7,921 nucleotides of DNA from an uncultured Ruminobacter sp. (GCA_900767005.1 CAAFXL010000057.1:1-7921); one strand, 5' to 3'. Shown: positions 1-6,312, numbered from the stretch's first letter. Notes: a model not told the origin generated them from the letters alone. Translations and numbers: made by a program.

Positions 1-12
1 TAGTTTAATTAA

Positions 13-801
13 TTATAATCTCTGAGTTAATGCACTCATCATGTCATCAACGGTCTTAAGAACCTTTGAATTCATTTCATATACACGTTGAGCAGTGATT
101 AAGTTTACAAGTTCTTCAGTTACATTTACATTTGAAACTTCTAAACAACCTTGTTTAACTGCACCAGCACCATCAGTTCCACCAATCCCTTGAATTGGAG
201 CACCTGAAGCTTGAGTTTCTAAGAATAGGTTTTGACCTACTGGTTCAAGACCTGCGTCATTAATAAATGAGGTTACAGTAATCTGACCTACAACTTGAGA
301 ACCTGCTTGGTCTGAAGTTGAGATACTTACCTGACCATCAGTACTTACAGTAATACTTTTAGCGTTTTCTGGTACTTGAATTTCAGGTAATAATGGATAA
401 CCACTACCTACAGTTACAATAGTACCTTCTTCATTTAAAGTAAATTGACCATTTCTAGTATAAGCAGTAGTACCATCTGGCATTTGTACTTCAAAAAAGC
501 CCTTACCACTAATCATTAAATCTAATGAATTACCAGTAGTTGAAACATCACCTTGGGTAAATTGCTTTTGAGTAGCTACAACTTTAGCACCCGCACCAAT
601 CATTAAACCTGAAGGAAGGTTAGAGTTAGAAGTTGCTCGACCACCTGGTTGATTAACGTTCTGGTAAAGAAGGTCTTCAAAAATTGCTCTACTCTTCTTA
701 TAGCCTACAGTTGAAGCGTTAGCTAAGTTATTTGATGTAACTGAAATGTTAGTCTGCTGAGCATCTAAGCCGCTCTTACTAATCCATAATCCTGGGAACA
801 T
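13..801 (-). CDS. flgG: Flagellar distal rod protein FlgG
   Basis: FlgG polymerises into the distal rod of the basal body, the drive shaft that crosses the P and L rings and joins the hook. The 262-residue product is the usual FlgG length (about 260). The rod-family N-terminal motif is at residues 23-34 (SNNLANASTVGY). The FlgG-specific stretch follows at about 41-69 (FEDLLYQ, QPGG, LPSGLMIG). The conserved C-terminal block starts near 218 (EVSNVNVTEELVNLITAQR), with amphipathic ends for coiled-coil packing. Residue 219 is Cys, where relatives I recall usually have Tyr or another hydrophobic residue. The ATG is preceded by AGAGG about 9 bases upstream. The gene lies 25 bases after flgF and is very likely cotranscribed with it from the promoter at 1605-1620. 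No terminator is visible before the window edge, so flgH and later genes may continue the operon. Confidence 0.97.
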   Translation of the reverse strand: MFPGLWISKSGLDAQQTNISVTSNNLANASTVGYKKSRAIFEDLLYQNVNQPGGRATSNSNLPSGLMIGAGAKVVATQKQFTQGDVSTTGNSLDLMISGKGFFEVQMPDGTTAYTRNGQFTLNEEGTIVTVGSGYPLLPEIQVPENAKSITVSTDGQVSISTSDQAGSQVVGQITVTSFINDAGLEPVGQNLFLETQASGAPIQGIGGTDGAGAVKQGCLEVSNVNVTEELVNLITAQRVYEMNSKVLKTVDDMMSALTQRL

Positions 802-826
802 ATTCTATACCTCTATTTAAAAATAA

Positions 827-1570
827 TTATGACATACGTAATAATGTTGTTTGGCTTTCATCATTTTCTTTTGCAGTTTCCATCATCTTTAACTGCATAT
901 CAAATTGACGTTGGAGTTTAATTAAGTTAGTCATTTCCTCCACCACATTTACATTACTACTTTCTAGATATCCACTAGCTACTTCCACACTTGAGTCGTG
1001 CTGATGAATACCCTCAATACTTCTAAATAAACCATCTGTTCCTTTAATTGTATTTGAAGGGTCAAACTTAACTAGTTTGATTTGAGCAAACTCCTCAACT
1101 ACTGTTGCTTCCGCCCCTTCTGGTCTACCAGAAATAACACCATCTTTGTTAATAGAAATTTGATCTAAAGGGATTGGTAGAACTATTTGACTACCAGTAT
1201 CATCTAATACTGGATAACCATTAGTGGTACGTAATACCCCATTAATATCAATTTCTAAGCTACCATTACGGGTATATGCTTCAGATCCTTCTTTATCTTC
1301 AATAGCTAGATAACCATCACCTTTGATTGCAATATCAAGGTTACGATTGGTAGTCATTAAAGCACCAGAATCTAAATTAAAGCTAGGTCTTTCAGTCATT
1401 GAGAAGGCTCTAGTTTGGAAACCATCACCATAAGCATTCATTGCACGAGCTTGTTCTAAATCAGCCTTAAAGCCAATTGTTGAAGCATTAGCTAAATTAT
1501 TACCTCTAATGGCAATACCATTAAAGTTTTCTTTAGCACCGCTCATTGCGACATATAACATCTTATCCAT
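827..1570 (-). CDS. flgF: Flagellar proximal rod protein FlgF
   Basis: FlgF is one of the proximal rod subunits of the flagellar basal body, exported by the flagellar type III apparatus. The chosen start gives 247 residues (E. coli FlgF has 251), beginning MDKMLYVAMSGAK, the usual FlgF opening. The rod motif GNNLANASTIGFKADL is at 23-38. The C-terminal block YLESSNVN is at about 201-208, followed by an amphipathic helix. The reading frame stays open to a TTG at 1621, but the extra 17 residues match nothing in the family and would overlap the sigma-54 promoter and its predicted start site. The ATG at 1570 has an AAGGG Shine-Dalgarno-like element upstream and is preferred. It is the first gene of the flgF-flgG unit. 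It is separated from flgE by a 260-base gap holding a terminator and a promoter. Confidence 0.96.
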   Translation of the reverse strand: MDKMLYVAMSGAKENFNGIAIRGNNLANASTIGFKADLEQARAMNAYGDGFQTRAFSMTERPSFNLDSGALMTTNRNLDIAIKGDGYLAIEDKEGSEAYTRNGSLEIDINGVLRTTNGYPVLDDTGSQIVLPIPLDQISINKDGVISGRPEGAEATVVEEFAQIKLVKFDPSNTIKGTDGLFRSIEGIHQHDSSVEVASGYLESSNVNVVEEMTNLIKLQRQFDMQLKMMETAKENDESQTTLLRMS

Positions 1571-1604
1571 AGCTTTTACCCTTTTTAATATCTGATTAAT
1601 AAGT

Positions 1605-1620
1605 AGCAATAGCTGTGCCA
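1605..1620 (-). promoter_or_regulatory. Sigma-54 promoter of flgF-flgG
   Basis: Read on the minus strand this is TGGCACAGCTATTGCT. It matches the sigma-54 (RpoN) consensus TGGCACR-N4-TTGCW at every fixed position, with the required GG-N10-GC spacing. The predicted transcription start is near 1594, about 24 bases before the flgF ATG. A sigma-54 promoter needs an AAA+ activator bound at a distance. The palindromic elements at 1714-1731 and 1775-1785 are candidate sites for it. The match is seen directly; its use is inferred from the known sigma-54 control of middle flagellar genes in Vibrio and Pseudomonas. Confidence 0.88.
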
Positions 1621-1713
1621 ACCTTTAACTTTCTAGGATTTATAAGGCTTTGCGGTAATTTAATGAAAATTTGAAATTATTTTTTAGAAAAATAACGGCA
1701 AAAATTGGAAATT

Positions 1714-1731
1714 ATGACAAAAGTTTGTCAT
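1714..1731. promoter_or_regulatory. Palindromic candidate activator site upstream of flgF
   Basis: This is a perfect 8-base inverted repeat, ATGACAAA and TTTGTCAT, separated by AG. It lies about 120-137 bases upstream of the predicted flgF start site, within the usual distance range for enhancers of sigma-54 promoters. The half-site TGACAAA resembles elements upstream of flgE (3399-3408, 3451-3464). That it binds an FlrC/FleR-like activator is inference. There is no T-tract or coding context that would make it a terminator. Confidence 0.5.
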
Positions 1732-1774
1732 TTAAAAAAGGAAATGAAAATTTTGGAAAAATCGAAATGATAAA

Positions 1775-1785
1775 ATTTTGTCGAC
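1775..1785. promoter_or_regulatory. ATTTTGTCGAC element, candidate second activator site
   Basis: ATTTTGTCGAC lies about 181-191 bases upstream of the predicted flgF start. It is identical, apart from one G/A difference, to ATTTTGTCAAC at 3398-3408 upstream of flgE. It also shares the GTCGAC core with 3504-3530. Recurrence in two separate sigma-54 upstream regions suggests a protein-binding site. It sits just beyond the flgE terminator hairpin. The function is inferred. Confidence 0.38.
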
Positions 1786-1787
1786 TT

Positions 1788-1816
1788 AAAATACCCCCTC
1801 CGATGGAGAGGAGGGG
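1788..1816 (-). terminator. Probable intrinsic terminator after flgE
   Basis: On the minus strand CCCCTCC pairs with GGAGGGG (7 GC-rich pairs, loop of 8), followed by TATTTT. It begins 14 bases past the flgE stop codon and precedes the flgF promoter region. The stem is strong, but the T-tract is short and interrupted by an A, so readthrough is possible. The run of G and C stands out in AT-rich surroundings. Confidence 0.6.
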
Positions 1817-1830
1817 AGGGAGTCTAAAAA

Positions 1831-3240
1831 TTATCTAATATTTAAGATACTATCCATTACAGTATTGTTAATATCTAAAGCCTTAGAGTTTGCTTGATAA
1901 TTTCTTTGAGCTGAAATTAATTCAACTAATTGAGCAGCCAAATCAGTATTTGAAGCTTCAAGAGCTGATGACTGAATTGAACCGGCGGTGCCTTGTCCTG
2001 CTTGAGCAGGGATAGCAAGACCAGAATCTAATGATTGACGCCAGCAAGTATCACCAATCTGAGTTAAGCCACGAGTATTAGAGAAATTAGCCATTGCAAC
2101 CATACCTAAAGTAGTACTGGTACCATTTGAGTAAGTTGCTGAAACTAAACCCTTATCATTAATTTCAACATTAGTTAATTGACCTACAGTTGAACCATCT
2201 TGGCTAATATTATCTACAGAGAATGTAGTACCACCATACATATGTAATTCAGAGAATGCAAATTCTATTACTTGTTTCTGGTTAGCTCCTGATGGAATAA
2301 CCTTAGCCTGATCGGTTCCATTACCAAGTTCAATAGTCTTAATAATAGCTGGCTTCATACCAGTAGTTACATTAGTTGTAGGATCTTTCTTAATATTACC
2401 ATCACTATCAAATACTAATGTAGCACACTTTAATTTTGGTTTAGTAGCTTTTAAAGCGGTTGTATCATTAAAAGTAATTTCGGTTGCTTTATCAGCACCA
2501 GTACCATCAGCAATATCTACTGGCTTATCATCTATAAAGACAAACATTTGCCAAGTATTAGCACCTGAGGTAGTAGTTTCTGCAGCAGTTTCAAAATTAC
2601 TATCTTTCACAAAATAATAAGTTGCAGTATGAGATTCACCTAATGAGTCATAAACCTTTACTGAGGTAGAAGCCGCATAAGTATCAGGGTTATTTGGATC
2701 AAAGCTTGCAGGATCCTGGTATTTTGCACTAGCAGGTAAGGTCATAGACGCATTAACCTTAGTAGTTTCTTCTGGACTACCAGCAGTATCAGGAATCTTT
2801 AAAGCATGAGTTGAGTCAAGGCTAATTGATTTAACTGTACCATCATTATTTACATCATAAACTTGTAGATATGAACCTTGAGAATTAGTTACATAACCAT
2901 TCTTATTACATTGGAATGCACCAGCTCTTGTATAAGTTCTATCTAATGAACCATTTTCAGGAGCAAGCACAAAGAAGCCATCACCTTTAATTGCTAAGTC
3001 TAAGGTATTAGATGTAGTATTAACTGAACCTTGAGTAAATTGCTGAGTAACTGCAGCAGTCTGCACACCATTACCAACATTAGTACGATTATCAGTATAA
3101 ACTGAGCTTGAATATACATCTGCAAATTCAGCTCTTGAACCTTTGAAACCGATAGTATTTACGTTTGCAATATTATTTGCAGTTACATCTAGATGTTTTT
3201 GAGCAGCATTGATACCGCTAACAGAAATATTAAGTGACAT
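1831..3240 (-). CDS. flgE: Flagellar hook protein FlgE
   Basis: FlgE polymerises outside the cell into the hook, the flexible joint between rod and filament. The product from ATG 3240 is 469 residues, longer than the E. coli protein (about 400). The extra length falls in the variable surface domains. The N-terminal block is MSLNISVSGINAAQ, with the motif NNIANVNTIGFKGSRAEFAD at 22-41. QQFTQGSVN is at 66-74, the IKGDGFF turn at 84-90, and the C-terminal block SALEASNTDLAAQLVELIS is at about 425-443. A TTG at 3264 would add 8 residues, but the Shine-Dalgarno AGGAGAG sits 6 bases before the chosen ATG. Three cysteines occur (111, 272, 399), unusual for an exported axial protein. The gene appears to be its own transcription unit, with a sigma-54 promoter at 3301-3316 and hairpin terminators before and after it. 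Confidence 0.97.
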   Translation of the reverse strand: MSLNISVSGINAAQKHLDVTANNIANVNTIGFKGSRAEFADVYSSSVYTDNRTNVGNGVQTAAVTQQFTQGSVNTTSNTLDLAIKGDGFFVLAPENGSLDRTYTRAGAFQCNKNGYVTNSQGSYLQVYDVNNDGTVKSISLDSTHALKIPDTAGSPEETTKVNASMTLPASAKYQDPASFDPNNPDTYAASTSVKVYDSLGESHTATYYFVKDSNFETAAETTTSGANTWQMFVFIDDKPVDIADGTGADKATEITFNDTTALKATKPKLKCATLVFDSDGNIKKDPTTNVTTGMKPAIIKTIELGNGTDQAKVIPSGANQKQVIEFAFSELHMYGGTTFSVDNISQDGSTVGQLTNVEINDKGLVSATYSNGTSTTLGMVAMANFSNTRGLTQIGDTCWRQSLDSGLAIPAQAGQGTAGSIQSSALEASNTDLAAQLVELISAQRNYQANSKALDINNTVMDSILNIR

Positions 3241-3300
3241 ACGTATCTCTCCTATAGATGTCAAAAAAACTTTGATATATAAATATCTTGTATAGATAAT

Positions 3301-3316
3301 TGCAAGGTGTATGCCA
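3301..3316 (-). promoter_or_regulatory. Sigma-54 promoter of flgE
   Basis: The minus strand reads TGGCATACACCTTGCA. It has the essential GG and GC dinucleotides with exact N10 spacing and differs from TGGCACR-N4-TTGCW only at the C after TGGCA, which is T here. The predicted start is near 3290, leaving a leader of about 50 bases before the flgE ATG. It lies downstream of the flgD terminator, so flgE expression probably depends on it. Use in vivo is inferred. Confidence 0.85.
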
Positions 3317-3398
3317 AACCTAGAATTACCAAAACTTACCTAAAAACACTGCAAATTTAGTAATCTTTATCACAAAATTTTTAAGTTTAATCGGCGAA

Positions 3399-3408
3399 TT
3401 TTGTCAAC
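3399..3408. promoter_or_regulatory. TTTTGTCAAC element, candidate activator site upstream of flgE
   Basis: TTTTGTCAAC lies about 109-118 bases upstream of the predicted flgE start, nearly the same distance as the palindrome at 1714-1731 from the flgF start. It matches the element at 1775-1785 apart from one base. It is a candidate half-site or weak site for the sigma-54 activator. Chance occurrence in AT-rich DNA is possible. Confidence 0.38.
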
Positions 3409-3450
3409 ATCTTTCCTCTTGCCATTTTTTTGCCGTAAGTATGGGGAAAA

Positions 3451-3464
3451 TTTTTGACAAAAAA
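3451..3464. promoter_or_regulatory. TTTTTGACAAAAAA palindrome upstream of flgE
   Basis: TTTTTG and CAAAAA form an inverted repeat around a single A, about 161-174 bases upstream of the predicted flgE start. It shares the TTTTG(A/T)CAA core with 3399-3408 and, on the minus strand, with 5147-5155 in the flgB leader. A role in activator binding is inferred. A-tract and T-tract content makes coincidental symmetry easier, so confidence is limited. Confidence 0.33.
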
Positions 3465-3503
3465 TTTCTTATTTCCTTCTACTTATTTAAACCTCTAGTT
3501 AAT

Positions 3504-3530
3504 TTGTCGACAATTTCTAGTCGACAATTT
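3504..3530. repeat. Tandem GTCGACAATTT repeat with palindromic core
   Basis: The 11-base word GTCGACAATTT occurs twice, at 3506-3516 and 3520-3530, with a 14-base period. The first copy sits in a perfect 10-base palindrome TTGTCGACAA (3504-3513). The GTCGAC core recurs at 1780-1785 upstream of flgF. It lies between the flgD terminator and the flgE promoter, over 210 bases upstream of the predicted start. A protein-binding role is inferred. Confidence 0.5.
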
Positions 3531-3536
3531 TTAAAC

Positions 3537-3570
3537 AAAAAAAAGGATGCGATTAGGTCACATCCTTTTT
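3537..3570 (-). terminator. Strong intrinsic terminator after flgD
   Basis: On the minus strand AAAAAGGATG pairs with CATCCTTTTT (10 perfect pairs, 11-base loop). The T-run continues through the 3' arm to eight or more Ts. It begins about 20 bases past the flgD stop. This is the clearest terminator in the window and should end a flgBCD transcript before flgE. Confidence 0.88.
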
Positions 3571-3590
3571 GATTATATTAGATTATTCTT

Positions 3591-4268
3591 TTAACCAAAG
3601 TTATTAACTTCGTTCATACTCATTGAACCGCCACCTACTAAGTTTAAGGTACAATCACTTATACCAGAACCTAGAGTAACACTTGTAACCTTACCATAAG
3701 CATTCACACGTAAATCTTTGCTTACGCCATTTTGCTTACCATTAACCATATAAGTATAGTTACCAGCCGCTACCTTATTGCCAGCTGAATCGGTGCCATC
3801 CCAATATAAGTTTAATTCCCCACTACCATCGCCAACTTTAATTGAGTTTACAACTGAACCATTCTCATCAATGATTGAAAGCACCATATCCTTGGTTCCT
3901 TCACCAGCATTAATTGAGAACTGAGAAGCAGATTGACCATCAAAGTAACCAGTTGAACTATTTAATCTTACTTCAGTGCCTACCATACTTGAAGCCATTA
4001 AAGCTTGTTGAGAAGTGATTTGGTTAGCAAGTGAACCCATATTAGAATCTATAGTTGCTAAGCTTTGCACCATATTTAATTGAGCAAGTTGCGAAACCAT
4101 CTCAGCATTTTCAACAGGTTTTGTTGGATCCTGATAGGAAAGCTGAGTTGTAAGTAAACTTAAAAAGTCCTCTTGAGAAAGGCTATCGTTTGCCTTAGTC
4201 TTAGTTGTCGAAGTAGATTGAGAGGCTGAGCCTACTCCACTTAATCCTAGATCATCATATACTGACAT
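3591..4268 (-). CDS. flgD: Flagellar hook cap (scaffolding) protein FlgD
   Basis: FlgD forms the temporary cap at the tip of the growing hook that places FlgE subunits and is later discarded. The 225-residue product fits the family (E. coli 231). A low-complexity Ser/Thr N-terminus (1-30) precedes the conserved FlgD segment at 31-75 (SQEDFLSLLTTQLSYQDPTK, then ENAEMVSQLAQLNMVQSL). The C-terminal half carries the beta-sandwich FlgD repeat, with the WDGTDSAGNKVAAGNYT core at about 156-172. The ATG is preceded by GGAG at about 8 bases. It lies 26 bases after flgC and is the last gene of the flgBCD unit, since a strong terminator follows. In many relatives flgD and flgE are cotranscribed without such a break. 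Confidence 0.96.
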   Translation of the reverse strand: MSVYDDLGLSGVGSASQSTSTTKTKANDSLSQEDFLSLLTTQLSYQDPTKPVENAEMVSQLAQLNMVQSLATIDSNMGSLANQITSQQALMASSMVGTEVRLNSSTGYFDGQSASQFSINAGEGTKDMVLSIIDENGSVVNSIKVGDGSGELNLYWDGTDSAGNKVAAGNYTYMVNGKQNGVSKDLRVNAYGKVTSVTLGSGISDCTLNLVGGGSMSMNEVNNFG

Positions 4269-4294
4269 ATCTTTTACTCCACTCCACTATTAAA

Positions 4295-4720
4295 TTAATT
4301 ACCACTACCTAATCTTAAGGTTTGAAGTAGCATCTGCTTTGCACTATCAGCAATCTGTACACTAGTCTGATAAGAACGACTTGCACTTATCATATCTGCC
4401 ATTTCTTCAACTGGATTTACGTTTGGTTTATAAATATAACCATCGCTATCAGCTAAAGGATGCTGGGGCATATATTCTTTAATTGGATCTAAAGTAGATT
4501 CAATTACATCTGAAACTTCAACTTTTGCACTACCTTTATCAGAAGCATTCATGGCATCTTGATAAATGGTCTGAAATACTGGTCTTCTTGCCTTATATGT
4601 AGTATTAGCACTAGAGCTTACACTATCAGCATTAGCAAGGTTTGAAGCTGTAGTATTTAATCTTAATGATTGAGCTGACATTGAAGAGCCCGCAATATCA
4701 ATTACATTAAATAAACTCAT
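4295..4720 (-). CDS. flgC: Flagellar proximal rod protein FlgC
   Basis: FlgC is a proximal rod subunit of the basal body, acting in the periplasm after flagellar type III export. Its 141 residues match the family length. The rod motif TASNLANADS is at 24-33. The FlgC signature HPLADSDGYIYKPNVN is at 87-102, followed by EEMADMISASRSYQ (105-118) and an amphipathic C-terminal helix. The ATG has an AAGGAG Shine-Dalgarno element upstream. It follows flgB by only 10 bases, so the two are almost certainly cotranscribed and probably translationally close-coupled. Confidence 0.97.
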   Translation of the reverse strand: MSLFNVIDIAGSSMSAQSLRLNTTASNLANADSVSSSANTTYKARRPVFQTIYQDAMNASDKGSAKVEVSDVIESTLDPIKEYMPQHPLADSDGYIYKPNVNPVEEMADMISASRSYQTSVQIADSAKQMLLQTLRLGSGN

Positions 4721-4730
4721 TTTCTACTCC

Positions 4731-5135
4731 TTATTCCCCTGCGATTACCTTTCTTAAACCATTAATTCTACTATTTAGAAACTCAATGGTAGTTTGGTAC
4801 TCTAAGCTATTTTGCATATAAGCCATTCTTTCAATATTAATGTCCACACTATTGCCGTCACCTGTATCAGGTTGGTAGTTTTGGCGGAACATTATTGCCG
4901 AATCAGAGCCAATATTTTCAATATTTAAGTGCTTGTCATTAGTTAATGCGATATTTGTGCCAGAAGAAATATTTTCCTGTGCATTTTTTAATGCAGTTTT
5001 AAAATCTAAATCTTGAGCTTTATAACCTGGAGTGTCTGCATTAGCAATATTACTTGCTAAAATCTCGGCACGACGAGTTCTAATGCTTAAAGCTTGTTCG
5101 TGTATACCAAACATTGAAGCTGTTGAAAAAGTCAT
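4731..5135 (-). CDS. flgB: Flagellar proximal rod protein FlgB
   Basis: FlgB is a proximal rod protein placed near the base of the rod. The product has 134 residues (E. coli 138). The family motif SNIANADTPGYKA is at 28-40, followed by DLDF. The later block QPDTGDGNSVDINIE is at 88-102, and the C-terminus is helical (MAYMQNSLEYQTTIEFLNSR). The start ATG at 5135 has AGGAG 8 bases upstream; the internal Met8 is a less likely start. It is first in the flgBCD unit and lies downstream of a cheR terminator and a sigma-54-like promoter at 5189-5204. Confidence 0.96.
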   Translation of the reverse strand: MTFSTASMFGIHEQALSIRTRRAEILASNIANADTPGYKAQDLDFKTALKNAQENISSGTNIALTNDKHLNIENIGSDSAIMFRQNYQPDTGDGNSVDINIERMAYMQNSLEYQTTIEFLNSRINGLRKVIAGE

Positions 5136-5188
5136 AACCTAACTCCTTGTCAAAATATCGACCAATTAATTTAAGATATTTAATCTTA

Positions 5189-5204
5189 TTCAAAAGCTAT
5201 GCCA
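5189..5204 (-). promoter_or_regulatory. Sigma-54-like promoter of flgBCD
   Basis: The minus strand reads TGGCATAGCTTTTGAA. The -24 element TGGCA is intact and the spacing is right, but the -12 element has GA instead of GC. The predicted start is near 5178, giving a leader of about 43 bases before flgB. The downgraded -12 element suggests a weaker promoter or a requirement for a strong activator. It lies between the cheR terminator and flgB, where a promoter is needed. The shared TTGGCATA with the flgE promoter supports the call. Confidence 0.6.
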
Positions 5205-5242
5205 AGATTTAAATTTTTATGAGTTGGCAATAATTTGCCACT

Positions 5243-5280
5243 AATAATAAAGGCTCCTAAAGTTTTAGCTTTAGAAGCCT
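5243..5280 (-). terminator. Probable intrinsic terminator after cheR
   Basis: On the minus strand AGGCTTCTAAAG pairs with CTTTAGGAGCCT over 12 pairs (one T-G wobble, 6-base loop), followed by TTTATTATT. On the plus strand the wobble becomes a C-A mismatch, so the structure is better as a minus-strand RNA. It begins about 40 bases after the cheR stop and precedes the flgB promoter. The T-tract is interrupted by As. Confidence 0.72.
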
Positions 5281-5320
5281 AGTAATGATTTTCTTTGTTA
5301 ATAAATTTGAATAAATTACA

Positions 5321-6175
5321 TTATTTAATTCGCTTAAATACAATACCAGGATTGCATCTAATCATCTCAAAGTTTGGATTATCATGATTTACATATTCAG
5401 AGCTACCTAAGAATAAGTATCCGCCAATATATAAACTCTGAGCAAAACGATTAATAATCGCTTCCTTAACCTCAGGAGCAAAATAAATTAAAACGTTTCG
5501 ACAAAATATAACGTCAAATTTACCTAAAATTGAGAAATTACCTAAAAGATTTTGCTGTTTAAATTGCACTAAACGCTTAACTTTATCAGTAACTTTTAAG
5601 CTATCATCCTTACCTGGAACTGACTGAAAGAAAGCACGCTTTCTTTCAGGACTAAGTCCTCGAGCAAGAGCTAAAGAATCATATACCCCTTCGCGACAAA
5701 GATTAAGCATTGAATCTGAAATATCAGTACCTAAAATACTAATATTTGAAGGATTAACTGCAGTAGTCTTTAAAGACTGCTCAATAATTGTCATCGCAAT
5801 TGAGTAAGGTTCTTGACCTGATGAAGAAGCAGCTGACCAAATTCTAATTGGACGCATATTCTTAACTAGTTCAGGTAAAATCTTCTTACCTAAAATCTCA
5901 AAAGGATAAGTATCTCTAAACCACAATGTTTCATTTGTAGTCATTGCATCAATCACAGCACTATGCAATATACGGTCATGAGAGTTCATTGTGCGATCTA
6001 ATAATTCATCTACACTAGTAAATCTAAACTTGTTAACTAATGGAGCTAAACGACTCTTTACTAAATAGTGCTTATTATCACCTAAAACTATACCGCAGTG
6101 CTTTGATAGGTACTCACAAAATTTCTTATATGTAGAATCTGAAATCGTGCTTAGTACTGAAGTATTTTCGACCAT
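5321..6175 (-). CDS. cheR: Chemotaxis receptor methyltransferase CheR
   Basis: CheR transfers methyl groups from S-adenosylmethionine to glutamates of chemoreceptors, providing adaptation together with the methylesterase CheB. The 284-residue length is normal. An all-helical N-terminal domain (about 10-80) contains YKKFCEYLSKHCGIVLGDNK. The linker motif TTNETLWFRD is at 79-88. The SAM-binding motif IRIWSAASSSGQEPYSIAM is at 110-128, the acidic motif LGTDIS at 148-153, and the catalytic-domain signature FDVIFCRNVLIYF at 220-232. LFLGSSEYV is near the C-terminus. No C-terminal CheB-tethering pentapeptide or TPR extension is evident. The ATG has GAGGAAG just upstream. It lies 137 bases after cheV and ends before a hairpin terminator. 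The placement beside cheV and ahead of flgB is typical of Vibrio and Shewanella. Confidence 0.97.
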   Translation of the reverse strand: MVENTSVLSTISDSTYKKFCEYLSKHCGIVLGDNKHYLVKSRLAPLVNKFRFTSVDELLDRTMNSHDRILHSAVIDAMTTNETLWFRDTYPFEILGKKILPELVKNMRPIRIWSAASSSGQEPYSIAMTIIEQSLKTTAVNPSNISILGTDISDSMLNLCREGVYDSLALARGLSPERKRAFFQSVPGKDDSLKVTDKVKRLVQFKQQNLLGNFSILGKFDVIFCRNVLIYFAPEVKEAIINRFAQSLYIGGYLFLGSSEYVNHDNPNFEMIRCNPGIVFKRIK

Positions 6176-6230
6176 TCACTTCCTCTTCACAACAAAAATG
6201 GAAGACCTAATAAATAAAACTTAAAATATC

Positions 6231-6281
6231 AGTATGCATTTTATGAATTTTTCCTAAAATATGCTCATATTCATGCATACT
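6231..6281. repeat. 9-base inverted repeat between cheV and cheR
   Basis: AGTATGCAT (6231-6239) and ATGCATACT (6273-6281) are perfect inverted copies about 33 bases apart. As minus-strand RNA, a further GAAT/ATTC pairing is possible inside. TATTTT follows a few bases past the structure. It could be a weak terminator for cheV, a leader structure for cheR or a protein site. The stem is AT-rich and I cannot choose between these. Confidence 0.35.
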
Positions 6282-6312
6282 TTTTACAAAAATCGTTAAG
6301 TTAAACAGTAAT

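Larger units (their letters stand above)
3241..3590. other. 350-base intergenic regulatory region between flgD and flgE
   Basis: No convincing gene is present: the region is very AT-rich and I see no open frame of family-like composition on either strand. In minus-strand order it holds the flgD terminator (3537-3570), the GTCGACAATTT tandem element (3504-3530), two TTTTG(A/T)CAA elements (3451-3464 and 3399-3408), the sigma-54 promoter (3301-3316) and the flgE leader of about 50 bases with its ribosome binding site. The length is what a promoter driven by a distant activator needs. Confidence 0.75.

Noticed and set aside
1571..1621. 17-residue N-terminal extension of flgF from a TTG
   Set aside because: It overlaps the sigma-54 promoter and predicted start site, has no family similarity, and the ATG at 1570 gives the standard FlgF opening with a ribosome binding site.
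3241..3264. 8-residue N-terminal extension of flgE from a TTG
   Set aside because: The strong AGGAGAG element is correctly spaced for ATG 3240, and FlgE proteins begin MSLNISVSG-like.
3391..3398. GCCGATTA on the minus strand as a sigma-28 -10 element for flgE
   Set aside because: There is no TAAA -35 element at the right spacing, and a much better sigma-54 promoter lies closer to flgE.
5225..5240. TGGCAATAATTTGCCA as a second sigma-54 promoter near flgB
   Set aside because: The GG to GC spacing is 9, not 10, on both strands, and sigma-54 tolerates spacing changes poorly. It is a perfect inverted repeat beside the cheR terminator, but I assign no role.
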